Positions 43,183 through 51,567 of a DNA stretch of 64,000 nucleotides are shown piece by piece (position 1 is the first letter of the stretch; the number at the start of each line of letters is the position of its first letter). Under the pieces are notes generated by a model, which saw only the letters and a program-made list of their open reading frames with translations, had not been told where the DNA came from and made no database searches. The position numbers were made by a program, and so were the translations under genes. Origin of the DNA: Bradyrhizobium sp. CSS354 (lineage in GTDB: Bacteria; Pseudomonadota; Alphaproteobacteria; Rhizobiales; Xanthobacteraceae); the NCBI RefSeq assembly GCF_029051725.1, contig NZ_JAACFU010000009.1, forward strand, positions 1-64,000. Reading direction: 5' to 3'.

Positions 43183-43935
43183 ATGGCCGAGCGTGACGTC
43201 GACCGCTCCGTCTCGCAGACCGTGAAGGCGCAGCTCGCGCTGCGCGACCAGCTCCTGTCGGGTTCATTGCGCCCCGGCGAGCGCATCTCCGAGCTCCAGG
43301 CGGTGGAGACGACCGGCGCCTCGCGCACCCCGGTGCGCATGGCGCTGGTGCGGCTGGAGGAGGAGGGCCTCTTGGAGGCGATTCCCTCCGGCGGCTTCAT
43401 GGTGAAGGCGTTCTCCGAGCGCGACATCTCTGATTCCATCGAGCTGCGCGGCACGCTGGAAGGGCTCGCCGCGCGCTTTGCCGCCGAGCGCGGCGTCTCC
43501 GCGCGCGAGCTCGAGCCGCTGAAGGAGTGCCTGGCCGCGATCGACGAGTTGCTGCGCCAGGTGCCGATCTCGGTCGACGCCTTCTCGGCCTATGTCACGC
43601 TGAACGCGCGCTTCCACGCTCTGCTCACGGAATTGTCGCGTAGCCCGCCGCTGATCCGGCAGATCGATCGCGCCTCGGCGCTGCCGTTCGCCTCGCCGAG
43701 CGGTTTCGTGATGGCGCAGTCGGCGCTGCCCGAGGCGCAGCAGATCCTGATCATCGGGCAGGAGCACCACCGCGTCGTGATCGACGCGATCGAGAACCGC
43801 GAAGGCGCCCGCGCCGAAGCGGTCATGCGCGAGCATGCGCGGCTCGCGGTGCGCAATCTGCGGCTTGCACTGCGCAATCGGACCCATCTCGACCTGCTGC
43901 CGGCGCTCGCGCTGATCAAGTCCGCAACCGATTGA
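43183..43935 (+). CDS. GntR-family regulator of the vanillate genes (FCD subgroup)
   Basis: A 250-residue transcription factor. The N-terminal winged helix (about 10-75) has LRDQLLSGSLRPGERISELQ, TTGASRTPVRMALVRLEEEG and LLEAIPSGGFMV, the GntR signature. The C-terminal FCD ligand domain (about 80-240) has the metal-binding pattern spread over LNARFHALLTE, HHRVVIDAI and MREHARLAVRNL. It lies between vanA and vanB in the same operon, so it most likely represses the operon and is relieved by vanillate, as VanR proteins do. The two TGTATACA sites before vanA are its probable targets. Confidence 0.88.
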   Translation: MAERDVDRSVSQTVKAQLALRDQLLSGSLRPGERISELQAVETTGASRTPVRMALVRLEEEGLLEAIPSGGFMVKAFSERDISDSIELRGTLEGLAARFAAERGVSARELEPLKECLAAIDELLRQVPISVDAFSAYVTLNARFHALLTELSRSPPLIRQIDRASALPFASPSGFVMAQSALPEAQQILIIGQEHHRVVIDAIENREGARAEAVMREHARLAVRNLRLALRNRTHLDLLPALALIKSATD

Positions 43936-43945
43936 GGGGAGTGCC

Positions 43946-44926
43946 ATGCGCTTCATCGAGACCTGGATTCCGGCCACGCTCGTCTCGACGCGCGATCTTT
44001 CACCGGGCATCCGCGAATTCCTGATCCGGCCGGACCAGTTCGACGGCGCCGCCTATCCGGTCGGCAGCCACATTAATATCAGCGTCACCATCGATGGCCT
44101 GCCCGAGACGCGGTCCTATTCGCTGGTCGGGGAAGCCTCGTCGCGGGGTTTAAGGATCGCGGTGCGCCGCGCCGAGGATTCGCGTGGCGGCTCGCGCTAT
44201 ATGTGGTCGTTGCAGCCGGGCGCGCGGCTCGACATCACGACGCCGGCGTCGCTGCTCGCGGTCGATTGGGCGCGTCCAAACTACTGCCTCATCGCCGGCG
44301 GCATCGGCATCACGCCGATCCTCGGTGCGGCGCAGGCGCTGGCGCGGCGCGGCGCAAATGTGGTGCTGCACTATGCCGTGAGTTCGCGCGAGGATGCCGC
44401 CTATCTCGACGATCTTGCAAACCTGCTGGGTGATCGCCTGGTGGTTCATGCGAGCAGCGAAGGTCGCCGGCTCGATCTCGACGCGTTGTTTGCGTCACTG
44501 CCTCCGGACACGCTGGCGCTGTTCTGCGGCCCGATGCGGATGCTGGATGCCGCGCGCCACGCCTGGATCCGCGCCGGCCATCCGCTTCCCGATCTCCGCT
44601 ACGAGACGTTCGGCTCCAGCGGCACGCTGCCGACCGAGACATTTCGCGTGCGTCTGAAAGGCTCCGATGTCGAGCTGGAGATCCCGCGCGAGCGCTCGAT
44701 GCTTGATGTCCTCAACGCCAGCGGCCACGACGTGATGTACGATTGCAAGCGCGGCGAATGCGGCCTGTGCGCCATCGACATTGTCGCCGTCGACGGCGAG
44801 ATCGACCACCGCGACGTCTTCTTCAGCGACCATCAGAAGCAAAGCAACCAGAAGATCTGCGCCTGCGTTTCGCGCGCGCGGGGCACCATCACGGTTGACA
44901 CACTGCTGCGAGCGGATGCGGTCTGA
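43946..44926 (+). CDS. vanB: Vanillate O-demethylase reductase subunit
   Basis: A 326-residue phthalate-dioxygenase-reductase-type protein that passes electrons from NADH to VanA. The FMN-binding part (about 1-110) includes GSHINISVTIDGLPETRSYS. The NAD-binding part (about 110-225) includes LIAGGIGITPILGAAQAL and LALFCGPMRMLDAAR. The C-terminal plant-type [2Fe-2S] domain has C267-x4-C272-x2-C275 (YDCKRGECGLC) and C305. The start ATG has GAGGGGAGTGCC upstream. It is the last gene of the vanA-gntR-vanB operon. Confidence 0.9.
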   Translation: MRFIETWIPATLVSTRDLSPGIREFLIRPDQFDGAAYPVGSHINISVTIDGLPETRSYSLVGEASSRGLRIAVRRAEDSRGGSRYMWSLQPGARLDITTPASLLAVDWARPNYCLIAGGIGITPILGAAQALARRGANVVLHYAVSSREDAAYLDDLANLLGDRLVVHASSEGRRLDLDALFASLPPDTLALFCGPMRMLDAARHAWIRAGHPLPDLRYETFGSSGTLPTETFRVRLKGSDVELEIPRERSMLDVLNASGHDVMYDCKRGECGLCAIDIVAVDGEIDHRDVFFSDHQKQSNQKICACVSRARGTITVDTLLRADAV

Positions 44927-44960
44927 GGGGTAGGGCGTCTCCTCATACGCTTACCCCACG

Positions 44961-44988
44961 AAGGCAGGCCTTGTCCGCCCTGCCTTCT
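44961..44988 (+). terminator. Possible hairpin after vanB
   Basis: GAAGGCAGG can pair with CCTGCCTTC across a 10-base loop, 35 bases past the vanB stop. There is no T run after it, so it may be a stabilising hairpin rather than a true intrinsic terminator. Confidence 0.35.
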
Positions 44989-45269
44989 GGGGCCGGCAGG
45001 TTCAGTTCGCCCTAGCCGGATGGCTAGAGGCCAAGAAGAGACCTCGCTCGGGCAAAGAAGCCAAACATCTCCAGCGTAAGCAACTCTTGGTCGAGCCGAG
45101 ACTGCGTCATCGCCGTAATACTAGTATCCCCCGCTGTTACCATTCTGTCACGGATTTGGACGCTGCTTGTGCCCTAGTATTGGATGCCCGTCGTAACTTA
45201 AGGTTCCGCGGTTCGCGGGGCGCTTTGCAGTAGCCCGCCACTGGTTGCAATGCCGCCCAGAGGTTTGCA
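44989..45269. other. Intergenic region upstream of the MetA-type gene
   Basis: About 280 bases; no gene seen. It should contain the promoter of the outer-membrane protein gene at 45270. Confidence 0.35.
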
Positions 45270-46322
45270 ATGAGATCAAACAAATCGGGAAGCTGCGTCA
45301 TCAACTATGCGGCAGCGGTGGCTGCTCTCGTGCTTTGCGCTGATGTTTCGCATGCCGACCAGGGCGGTAGCTCATTCTGGTTTCCGGGTCAGTTTGCGAG
45401 TCTCGCCGCCATGCAGCAGACACCGGGCTGGGCGCTCAGTGTGATCGATTACCATTCCAGCGTCGCCGCCGCTGGGAGTGCTGCTGCAGCCAAAGAGATC
45501 CTGGCCGGCAAAATTCCCGCGAACGTCAATGTTAATTTGAATCTGAGTCTGAGCGGGCGGGCCGATCTGGTCGCCCTTACGCCATCGTATACATTCGCGA
45601 CGGCGGTGCTTGGCGGTCAGTTGGTCGGAGGCATATCGGGCCAGTACGGCAGAGCCGCCACCAGTATCGCCGGAACGCTGACTGCGATAGCCGGACCGAT
45701 TGTGGTGACGCGCACCGGAATGCTGGAAGGATCGCTTACCTCCTACGGCGACCTCGCACCGTTCGCGGAACTGCTATGGAACCATGGCGTCGGCAATTAC
45801 ATGGCTTACGTCACGGGCAATGTTCCCGTCGGCGACTATGATCCGACGCGGATTCCCAATATCGGGCTCGGGCACGGCGCGATCGACATTGGGGGCGGCT
45901 ATACCTATTTCGACCCGGCGGCAGGAAACGAAATCTCGGGCGTCGCCGGCCTGACCTACAATTTCAGGAATCCCGACACCCAGTACCGGAGCGGCATCGA
46001 TTTCCACTTCGACTGGGGCGCATCGCACTACCTGACGAAGCAGCTTTTCGTCGGCATTGTCGGATACGCCTACCAGCAAATTACCGACGATTCCGGCCAG
46101 AACCCGATCCTCGGTAGTTTCAGGTCACGCGTTTTCGGTGTCGGTCCGCAAATCGGGTACAGCTTCCCGGTCGCAGACATGCAGGGCTTCCTTGGTCTGA
46201 GGGGATACGGCGAATTCGGTGCAGCCAACCGTCCGTCAGGATGGAATACCTGGCTGACGTTCACCATTTCCCCGTCCGCGCCTGCCGCCATAGCACCCAC
46301 GACGCATCTGGTTGTGAAATAA
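45270..46322 (+). CDS. Outer-membrane MetA/SphA-type protein
   Basis: A 350-residue protein with a signal peptide (YAAAVAALVLCADVSHADQG) and a beta-barrel pattern: alternating residues, many Gly/Tyr/Phe, strands such as LVALTPSYTFATAVLGGQLV, GAIDIGGGYTYFDP, GVGPQIGYSFPV. GGSSFWFPGQFASLAA at the N-terminus and the motif NYMAYVTGNVPVGDYDPTRI place it in the family named after the MetA pathway of phenol degradation. Such proteins are thought to be channels for aromatic compounds in the outer membrane. Its location just after the vanillate demethylase operon suggests it helps take up aromatic acids; that is inference. Confidence 0.8.
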   Translation: MRSNKSGSCVINYAAAVAALVLCADVSHADQGGSSFWFPGQFASLAAMQQTPGWALSVIDYHSSVAAAGSAAAAKEILAGKIPANVNVNLNLSLSGRADLVALTPSYTFATAVLGGQLVGGISGQYGRAATSIAGTLTAIAGPIVVTRTGMLEGSLTSYGDLAPFAELLWNHGVGNYMAYVTGNVPVGDYDPTRIPNIGLGHGAIDIGGGYTYFDPAAGNEISGVAGLTYNFRNPDTQYRSGIDFHFDWGASHYLTKQLFVGIVGYAYQQITDDSGQNPILGSFRSRVFGVGPQIGYSFPVADMQGFLGLRGYGEFGAANRPSGWNTWLTFTISPSAPAAIAPTTHLVVK

Positions 46323-46413
46323 ACCTCGTGCCAACCGGACGTCGTCTGCGATCGGCCGGTGTCAAATGGGTCAATCGCATCACTTTGGCCGTATGCCGGC
46401 CGTTTCTGCTCGC

Positions 46414-48375
46414 CTACGCCGCGTAGGTCGCCCGCAACTTCTTCGGATCAAGCAGCGCTCGAACCTGATCCGCCGACACCGGCCGGCTGATGAGATAGCC
46501 CTGCACCTCGTCGCAACTAATCTGGCGGAGATATTCGAGCTGGTCGGCGGTCTCGACGCCTTCCGCGACCACGCCGATGCGCAGGTCGCGCGCCAGCCCA
46601 ATCACCGATTTCACGATTGCGGCGCAGTCCGGCTGCACCAGCATGTCGCGGATAAAGGACTGGTCGATCTTGATGCGGCTGAACGGCAGCTTGCGCAGGT
46701 AAGTCAGCGAGGAGAAACCCGTTCCGAAATCGTCGAGCGCCACGGTGACGCCGAGCTCCAGCAGCGCGTTCAGGACCGACGCGGCGGAGCCGTATTTCGA
46801 CAACAGCATCGATTCCGTGATCTCGATCTCCAGGCGGTGCGGGGCGACCTTTGCGTCCGCAAGCGCCTGCACGATGATCTGGAGCAGGCCGTTGTTGTGA
46901 AACTGCGCGGCCGAGAAATTCACGGCGACCCTGATCTCTTCGGGCCATTCGGCAACCGTCGCGCAGGCGCGACGGACGACCCATTCGCCGATCTCGTGGA
47001 TCAACCCGGTTTCCTCGGCGATCGGGATGAACTCGCTCGGCGGCACCAGCCCGCGCTGGGGATGCTGCCAGCGCAGCAGTGCCTCGAACCCGGTGATGCG
47101 GTTGCCGTCGAGGTCGAGAAAGGGCTGGAACACCAGGAACAGCTCGTCCCTGGCGATGGCGCCTTCCAGATCCGATTGCAGCGCCTTGCGGTCGCGGGAC
47201 GAGCGGTCGTCGGCTTGCTCGAAGAAGCACACCGTGCCCGGCCCGGCCTTCTTGGCGCGGTAGAGCGCGGCGTCGGCGTTCTTCATGATGTCGAGTTGCG
47301 TGCTGCCGTCGCGCGGCGCCAGCACGATGCCGACGCTGGTCGCGCCGACGATCTCGCGGCCCTCGATCCGGAACGGTTCGTCGAAGGCCGCGACGAAGCG
47401 TTCGGCGATTTCGAGCGCATCCTCGGGGCGCGCCAGATTGGCCATCACCAGGGCGAACTCGTCGCCGCCGATGCGTGCGACATGCTCGGCCGCGCGGGTG
47501 CAGCGTTGCAGACGGCTCGCGATCTGGACCAGAAACTCGTCACCGGCGGGATGGCCGAACTTGTCGTTGACCTCCTTGAAACCATCGAGATCGAGCAGAA
47601 GCACCGCGAACTCCTCGCCGGAGAGGCTGAGCCGCTTCAAGGCTGCATCGAGCGTTTCGTTGAAGGCGACGCGATTGGGCAGATGGGTCAGCGGGTCCTG
47701 CCGCACCGAACGCTCGGCCTCGATTTGCCGCATCACGCGCCGTGCGAACGCGAATGAATTGACGAACACGCCGCGCAACAACACGCTTCCGTAGACCACG
47801 ACGAGAAAGGCGATCAGCAGGAAGGCGAGGTCGCCGTTCCTGCCGAGGCAGATCGCGATCCCCAGGAAGATGGGCGCCGTGAAGGCGATGGCCGCGATCG
47901 GGATCGTGGCGAAGGCAAGCGCGCCGCCGGCCAGCATTCCCGAGCAGAGGCAGGTGATGACGAGCTGCCCGCCGGTCGAGGCGCCTGCAAAGAACGCGGC
48001 CGGGACGATGCCCCAGGCGGCGCCGAGGAGAAGGGCATTGCGAACGAGCCGGTGCATGGCGCGGCGCGAGACGAATTGCGGCTTGGTGATGCGGCGCGCG
48101 GCGTGGGATTGCAGACCGAAGCCGATGGCAGCGCCGGCCACGGCGAGGGCCCAGATCAGCGCGAAAATCCGGTCGGGCGACTGCCACAGCGCGATCGCCA
48201 GCACCGCGGCGTTGCAGGCATTGGCCAGCATGATGCCGACGGAATAGCCGAGCACCAGCGACATCTGTTCGGCGCGGATATGGCCGGTGACGGCTTCGTC
48301 GGTTACAGGACCGCCAAAGGCCGACAGATCGCCAGCGAACAGCCGCGCGACATAGCTGGTCGTTTGAGTCCGCAT
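46414..48375 (-). CDS. Membrane GGDEF-EAL protein (cyclic-di-GMP turnover)
   Basis: A 653-residue protein. The N-terminal part (about 35-215) has several membrane helices (SVGIMLANACNAAVLAIALW, FALIWALAVAGAAIGFGL, AAFFAGASTGGQLVITCLCS). The GGDEF domain (about 230-395) has the intact signature RIGGDEFALVMAN. The EAL domain (about 405-640) has FEALLRWQHPQRG and later ALDDFGTGFSSLTYLRKLPF and KIDQSFI, also complete in the motifs I can see. It could act as a cyclase, a phosphodiesterase, or both; sequence alone does not decide. It is convergent with the MetA-type gene. Confidence 0.9.
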   Translation of the reverse strand: MRTQTTSYVARLFAGDLSAFGGPVTDEAVTGHIRAEQMSLVLGYSVGIMLANACNAAVLAIALWQSPDRIFALIWALAVAGAAIGFGLQSHAARRITKPQFVSRRAMHRLVRNALLLGAAWGIVPAAFFAGASTGGQLVITCLCSGMLAGGALAFATIPIAAIAFTAPIFLGIAICLGRNGDLAFLLIAFLVVVYGSVLLRGVFVNSFAFARRVMRQIEAERSVRQDPLTHLPNRVAFNETLDAALKRLSLSGEEFAVLLLDLDGFKEVNDKFGHPAGDEFLVQIASRLQRCTRAAEHVARIGGDEFALVMANLARPEDALEIAERFVAAFDEPFRIEGREIVGATSVGIVLAPRDGSTQLDIMKNADAALYRAKKAGPGTVCFFEQADDRSSRDRKALQSDLEGAIARDELFLVFQPFLDLDGNRITGFEALLRWQHPQRGLVPPSEFIPIAEETGLIHEIGEWVVRRACATVAEWPEEIRVAVNFSAAQFHNNGLLQIIVQALADAKVAPHRLEIEITESMLLSKYGSAASVLNALLELGVTVALDDFGTGFSSLTYLRKLPFSRIKIDQSFIRDMLVQPDCAAIVKSVIGLARDLRIGVVAEGVETADQLEYLRQISCDEVQGYLISRPVSADQVRALLDPKKLRATYAA

Positions 48376-48585
48376 TTCCAGAGCCTAGCAGCATGGGCCG
48401 CTTGTCCGGCCCGGTCAGGAGAATTCGCTGCGAACCTTTGACGAACTATGAATTATCCGAGCTTGCGATGATTGCTGTGACCACTTCTGCGTGTTCGTGA
48501 CGTCGTATCGATAACAAATCGATACAAATGCGGTGCCCCGCGTTACGGCTGTGACGGCAGCCCGTTGCTCGCCAACAATTCCACT

Positions 48586-48705
48586 GTCATGCCCCGCCTT
48601 GTGCGCACTTGTGCACTGGGGCGGGGCATCCAGTACGCCGCGGCCTATCGGATCAATCACAATCGTCTCGGAGTACTGGATCGCCCGGTCAAGCCGGGCG
48701 ATGAC
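48586..48705. repeat. Intergenic palindromic mosaic element, second copy
   Basis: GTCATGCCCCGCC ... GGGCGGGGCATCCAGTACGC, a spacer, then GTACTGGATCGCCCGGTCAA and GCCGGGCGATGAC. The layout (hairpin, CCAGTACGCCG core, spacer, TACTGGAT core, hairpin) is the same as at 41898-42000, with different hairpin stems. Confidence 0.8.
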
Positions 48706-48727
48706 ACCGGTGTCAGCAAGGGCGAGC

Positions 48728-49093
48728 TCACCGCCCCAACTGTTTCGGATTGTAGTAGAATCGTTCTTCGATCAACTGATCGCCGCGCCATGTCTGCCAG
48801 GCAATCTCATCCAACGTTCGGATGATGCCCTCGGCATTGGTGAAGCTGAAGGTCCAGCGCGTGGCAACATGATCGCCTTCGATCAGGCTCGGCCCGATCC
48901 GCACCGCCTTGACCTCCTTGAAGGCGGCCAGCACGCCGCGCTCCTTGGCCGCGAGCTTGTCGCGTCCGACCAGAGGTTCGGCCTGGTTTTCATAGGTGGC
49001 GGCGTCCGGCGTGTAATAGTCGAGGATCGCCCCGACGAAATCCCCGTCCTCCAATCGTTTGGCGAAAGCTTCGACGACATCACGGCTCGGCAT
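48728..49093 (-). CDS. SnoaL/ketosteroid-isomerase-like protein
   Basis: A 121-residue protein of the NTF2-like fold: MPSRDVVEAFAKRLEDGDFV, then ILDYYTPDAATYENQAEPLV (conserved Y/E pocket residues), and the C-terminal sheet VATRWTFSFTNAEGIIRTLD and IAWQTWRGDQLIEERFYYNP. The start ATG 49093 has GAGAGGTGCGCC upstream. It is divergent from a TetR regulator, with two clear palindromes between the genes, so it is probably its main target. Substrate unknown; such proteins act as small isomerases, hydrolases or binding proteins. Confidence 0.85.
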   Translation of the reverse strand: MPSRDVVEAFAKRLEDGDFVGAILDYYTPDAATYENQAEPLVGRDKLAAKERGVLAAFKEVKAVRIGPSLIEGDHVATRWTFSFTNAEGIIRTLDEIAWQTWRGDQLIEERFYYNPKQLGR

Positions 49094-49112
49094 GGCGCAC
49101 CTCTCGAGTACA

Positions 49113-49148
49113 ACCGACTGATAGTCGGTAAATACCGACCGACGGTCG
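49113..49148. promoter_or_regulatory. TetR operators between the SnoaL-like gene and tetR
   Basis: ACCGAC-TGATA-GTCGGT (49113-49129) is a perfect inverted repeat, and CGACC-GAC-GGTCG (49136-49148) is a second, overlapping in design. Both lie in the 100-base divergent promoter region. Paired palindromes here are the expected binding site of the adjacent TetR-family repressor. Confidence 0.75.
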
Positions 49149-49193
49149 AAAAGTCAACTGGCTGTCCTCGTCCGTTTCGACTACAGCAGACCC

Positions 49194-49784
49194 ATGGCCA
49201 AACAGGCGGAGCGGCGCGCAGCGACATCGGAGGCGATCCTGACGGCGGCGCGCCGCCTGTTCGGGACGCAAGGCTTTGTCGCGACGACTATGGACGAGAT
49301 CGCCGAAGCCGCCCACGTCGCCAAGGGCGCGGTCTATCATCACTTCAAGACCAAGGAGGCGGTGTTCGAAGCGGTGTTCGACCAGGTCTCGCGCGATCTC
49401 GTCGCCGAGATCGACAGCACGGCCCGTGCCGAGAAGGACGTGCTTGCCGCGATGGTCGCAGGCACCCAGCATTATTTCGCCGCGACCGCCAAGGGCCCGA
49501 CCAGCCAGATCATCCTGCGCGACGGCCCGGCCGTGCTCGGCTGGGAGCGCTGGCGCGAGATCGACGCCAAACATTTCGGCGGCAAGCTGCCGCGCGCGAT
49601 TGCGGCGGCGATGGAGGCCGGCCTGATCGCGCGGCAGCCGGTCGAGCCGCTGGCCCGGCTGCTGCTGGGCGCGGTGACGGAGGCCGCGGTCGCCTGCGCC
49701 GGACGCGCCGATATCGCAAGGGCAGGTGCGGAATATGCCCGTGCGTTCAGGTCGCTGGTCGAGGCGCTGCGCGTCGCTGCATGA
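49194..49784 (+). CDS. TetR-family transcriptional regulator
   Basis: A 196-residue repressor. The N-terminal helix-turn-helix (about 10-57) reads SEAILTAARRLFGTQGFVAT then TMDEIAEAAHVAKGAVYHHF, with the usual KTKEAVFEAVF helix after it. The C-terminal ligand domain is Ala-rich and not informative. It is divergent from the SnoaL-like gene with palindromic sites between, and the GMC oxidoreductase gene follows on the same strand after 55 bases, so it may also control that gene. Ligand unknown. Confidence 0.88.
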   Translation: MAKQAERRAATSEAILTAARRLFGTQGFVATTMDEIAEAAHVAKGAVYHHFKTKEAVFEAVFDQVSRDLVAEIDSTARAEKDVLAAMVAGTQHYFAATAKGPTSQIILRDGPAVLGWERWREIDAKHFGGKLPRAIAAAMEAGLIARQPVEPLARLLLGAVTEAAVACAGRADIARAGAEYARAFRSLVEALRVAA

Positions 49785-49839
49785 TCGTGCTAAGTGGTGA
49801 CACTGGAAACGTCCCCACCAACAAAAAGAACAGTAGCGC

Positions 49840-51465
49840 ATGAACGCAACTTCCTCCCTGACGCCCTCCGACCCTGAATTCGACTACGTCATTGTCGGCG
49901 CCGGCTCTGCCGGCTGCGTACTCGCCAACCGGCTATCGGCTAACGGCAAGCACAGCGTGCTGCTGCTTGAAGCAGGCCCGAAGGATTCCAACATCTGGAT
50001 CCACGTGCCGCTCGGCTACGGCAAGCTGTTCAAGGAAAAGACCGTCAACTGGATGTACCAGACCGAGCCCGAGCCCGAGCTGAAGGGCCGAGAGGTGTTC
50101 CAGCCGCGCGGCAAGACGCTGGGCGGATCGAGCTCGATCAACGGCCTGCTTTACGTCCGCGGCCAGCACGAGGATTACGACAGATGGCGTCAGCGCGGCA
50201 ACGCCGGCTGGGGCTATGACGACGTGCTGCCCTATTTCAAGAAAGCCGAGAACCAGTCGCGGGGCGCCGATCAATATCACGGCAGCGGCGGCCCGCTGCC
50301 GGTCTCCAACATGGTCGTGACCGATCCGCTGTCGAAGGCGTTCATCGATGCCGCGGTCGAGACCGGTCTGCCCTACAATCCTGATTTCAATGGCGCCACC
50401 CAGGAAGGCGTCGGCCTGTTCCAGACCACGACCCGCAATGGCCGCCGCGCCTCGACGGCGGTGGCCTATCTCGGCCCCGCCAAGGCCCGCGGCAATCTCA
50501 AGATCGAAACTGGCGCGCTTGGCCAGCGCGTGTTGTTCGAGGGCCGCCGCGCAGTCGGTGTTGAATACCGTCAGGGCGCCAATTTGCGCCGCGCCCGCGC
50601 GCGCAAGGAGGTCGTGCTGTCGAGCGGCGCCTACAACTCGCCGCAGCTGCTCCAGCTCTCCGGCGTCGGACCCGGCGACCTCCTGCGCAAGCACGGTATC
50701 GATGTCGTGCTGGACGCGCCGGGCGTCGGGCACGATCTCCAGGACCACATGCAGGTCCGCATCGTGATGCGCTGCTCGCAGAAGATCACGCTGAACGACA
50801 CCGTCAATCATCCGCTCCGCCGCACCATGGCCGGCGCGCGCTATGCGCTGTTCCGCAAAGGCTGGCTGACGATCGCGGCCGGAACGGCGGGCGCCTTCTT
50901 CAAGACCAGTCCGCGGCTGGCCTCGCCGGATATCCAGGTCCACTTCCTGCCGTTCTCGACCGACAAGATGGGCGAGAAGCTTCATGGTTTCTCCGGCTTC
51001 ACGGCGTCGGTATGCCAACTGCGTCCCGAAAGCCGCGGGTCCTTGCGCATCAAAAGCGCCGACCCGACAGTGCCGCCGGAGATCCGCATCAACTACATGT
51101 CGACCGAGACCGACCGCACCACCAACGTGGAAGGTCTGAAGATCCTGCGCAAGATATTGCATGCGCCGGCGCTGAAGCCGTTCGTGGTCGACGAGTACGA
51201 TCCCGGAGCGAAGGTAGCCACCGATGCCGAGCTGCTGGACTATTGCCGTGAACGGGGCAGCACCATCTACCATCCGACCTCGACTTGTCGTATGGGCAAT
51301 GATGCGCTCGCGGTGGTCGATCAGCGGCTGAAGGTGAGGGGCCTCGAAGGGCTTCGAATCGTCGACGGCTCGATCATGCCCGATCTCGTATCGGGGAACA
51401 CCAACGCGCCGATCATCATGATCGCCGAAAAGGCCTCCGACATGATATTGGAGGATGCGCGGTAG
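49840..51465 (+). CDS. GMC-family FAD oxidoreductase (choline-dehydrogenase-like)
   Basis: A 541-residue flavoprotein that oxidises an alcohol. The FAD-binding motif is FDYVIVGAGSAGCVLANRLS. GMC signatures are RGKTLGGSSSINGLLYVRG and SSGAYNSPQLLQLSGVGPGD. The C-terminal active-site region is STIYHPTSTCRMGNDALAVV (catalytic His) and SGNTNAPIIMIAEKASDMI. Sequences like this are annotated as choline or alcohol dehydrogenases; no betaine-aldehyde dehydrogenase is adjacent, so choline is not supported. It may be co-transcribed with the TetR gene 55 bases upstream. Frame intact. Confidence 0.88.
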   Translation: MNATSSLTPSDPEFDYVIVGAGSAGCVLANRLSANGKHSVLLLEAGPKDSNIWIHVPLGYGKLFKEKTVNWMYQTEPEPELKGREVFQPRGKTLGGSSSINGLLYVRGQHEDYDRWRQRGNAGWGYDDVLPYFKKAENQSRGADQYHGSGGPLPVSNMVVTDPLSKAFIDAAVETGLPYNPDFNGATQEGVGLFQTTTRNGRRASTAVAYLGPAKARGNLKIETGALGQRVLFEGRRAVGVEYRQGANLRRARARKEVVLSSGAYNSPQLLQLSGVGPGDLLRKHGIDVVLDAPGVGHDLQDHMQVRIVMRCSQKITLNDTVNHPLRRTMAGARYALFRKGWLTIAAGTAGAFFKTSPRLASPDIQVHFLPFSTDKMGEKLHGFSGFTASVCQLRPESRGSLRIKSADPTVPPEIRINYMSTETDRTTNVEGLKILRKILHAPALKPFVVDEYDPGAKVATDAELLDYCRERGSTIYHPTSTCRMGNDALAVVDQRLKVRGLEGLRIVDGSIMPDLVSGNTNAPIIMIAEKASDMILEDAR

Positions 51466-51534
51466 AGCATGATCCGGACCCGGAGGGCCGCGTTAGCGCA
51501 AAGTGGAAACCGGTTTTCCGATAAGATGATGCTC
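51465..51534. repeat. Short intergenic repeat with inverted ends
   Basis: GAGCATGATCCGGA ... GGAAACCGGTTTTCC ... GATGATGCTC. The ends are inverted copies (with one mismatch) and there is an inner palindrome around ACCGGT. Sequences with this GAGCATGATC...GGTTTTCC...ATGCTC layout are a well-known scattered repeat in Rhizobiales intergenic regions. It sits between the GMC gene stop and hemC and extends the apparent hemC frame upstream artificially. Confidence 0.75.
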
Positions 51535-51567
51535 AAAAGAATGACGTGCGTTGAAAGGGACCAGGGC

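Noticed and set aside
49840..51465. Calling the GMC oxidoreductase choline dehydrogenase (betA)
   Set aside because: The family match is general; no betaine-aldehyde dehydrogenase, BetI-type context or choline transporter is adjacent, so the substrate is left open.
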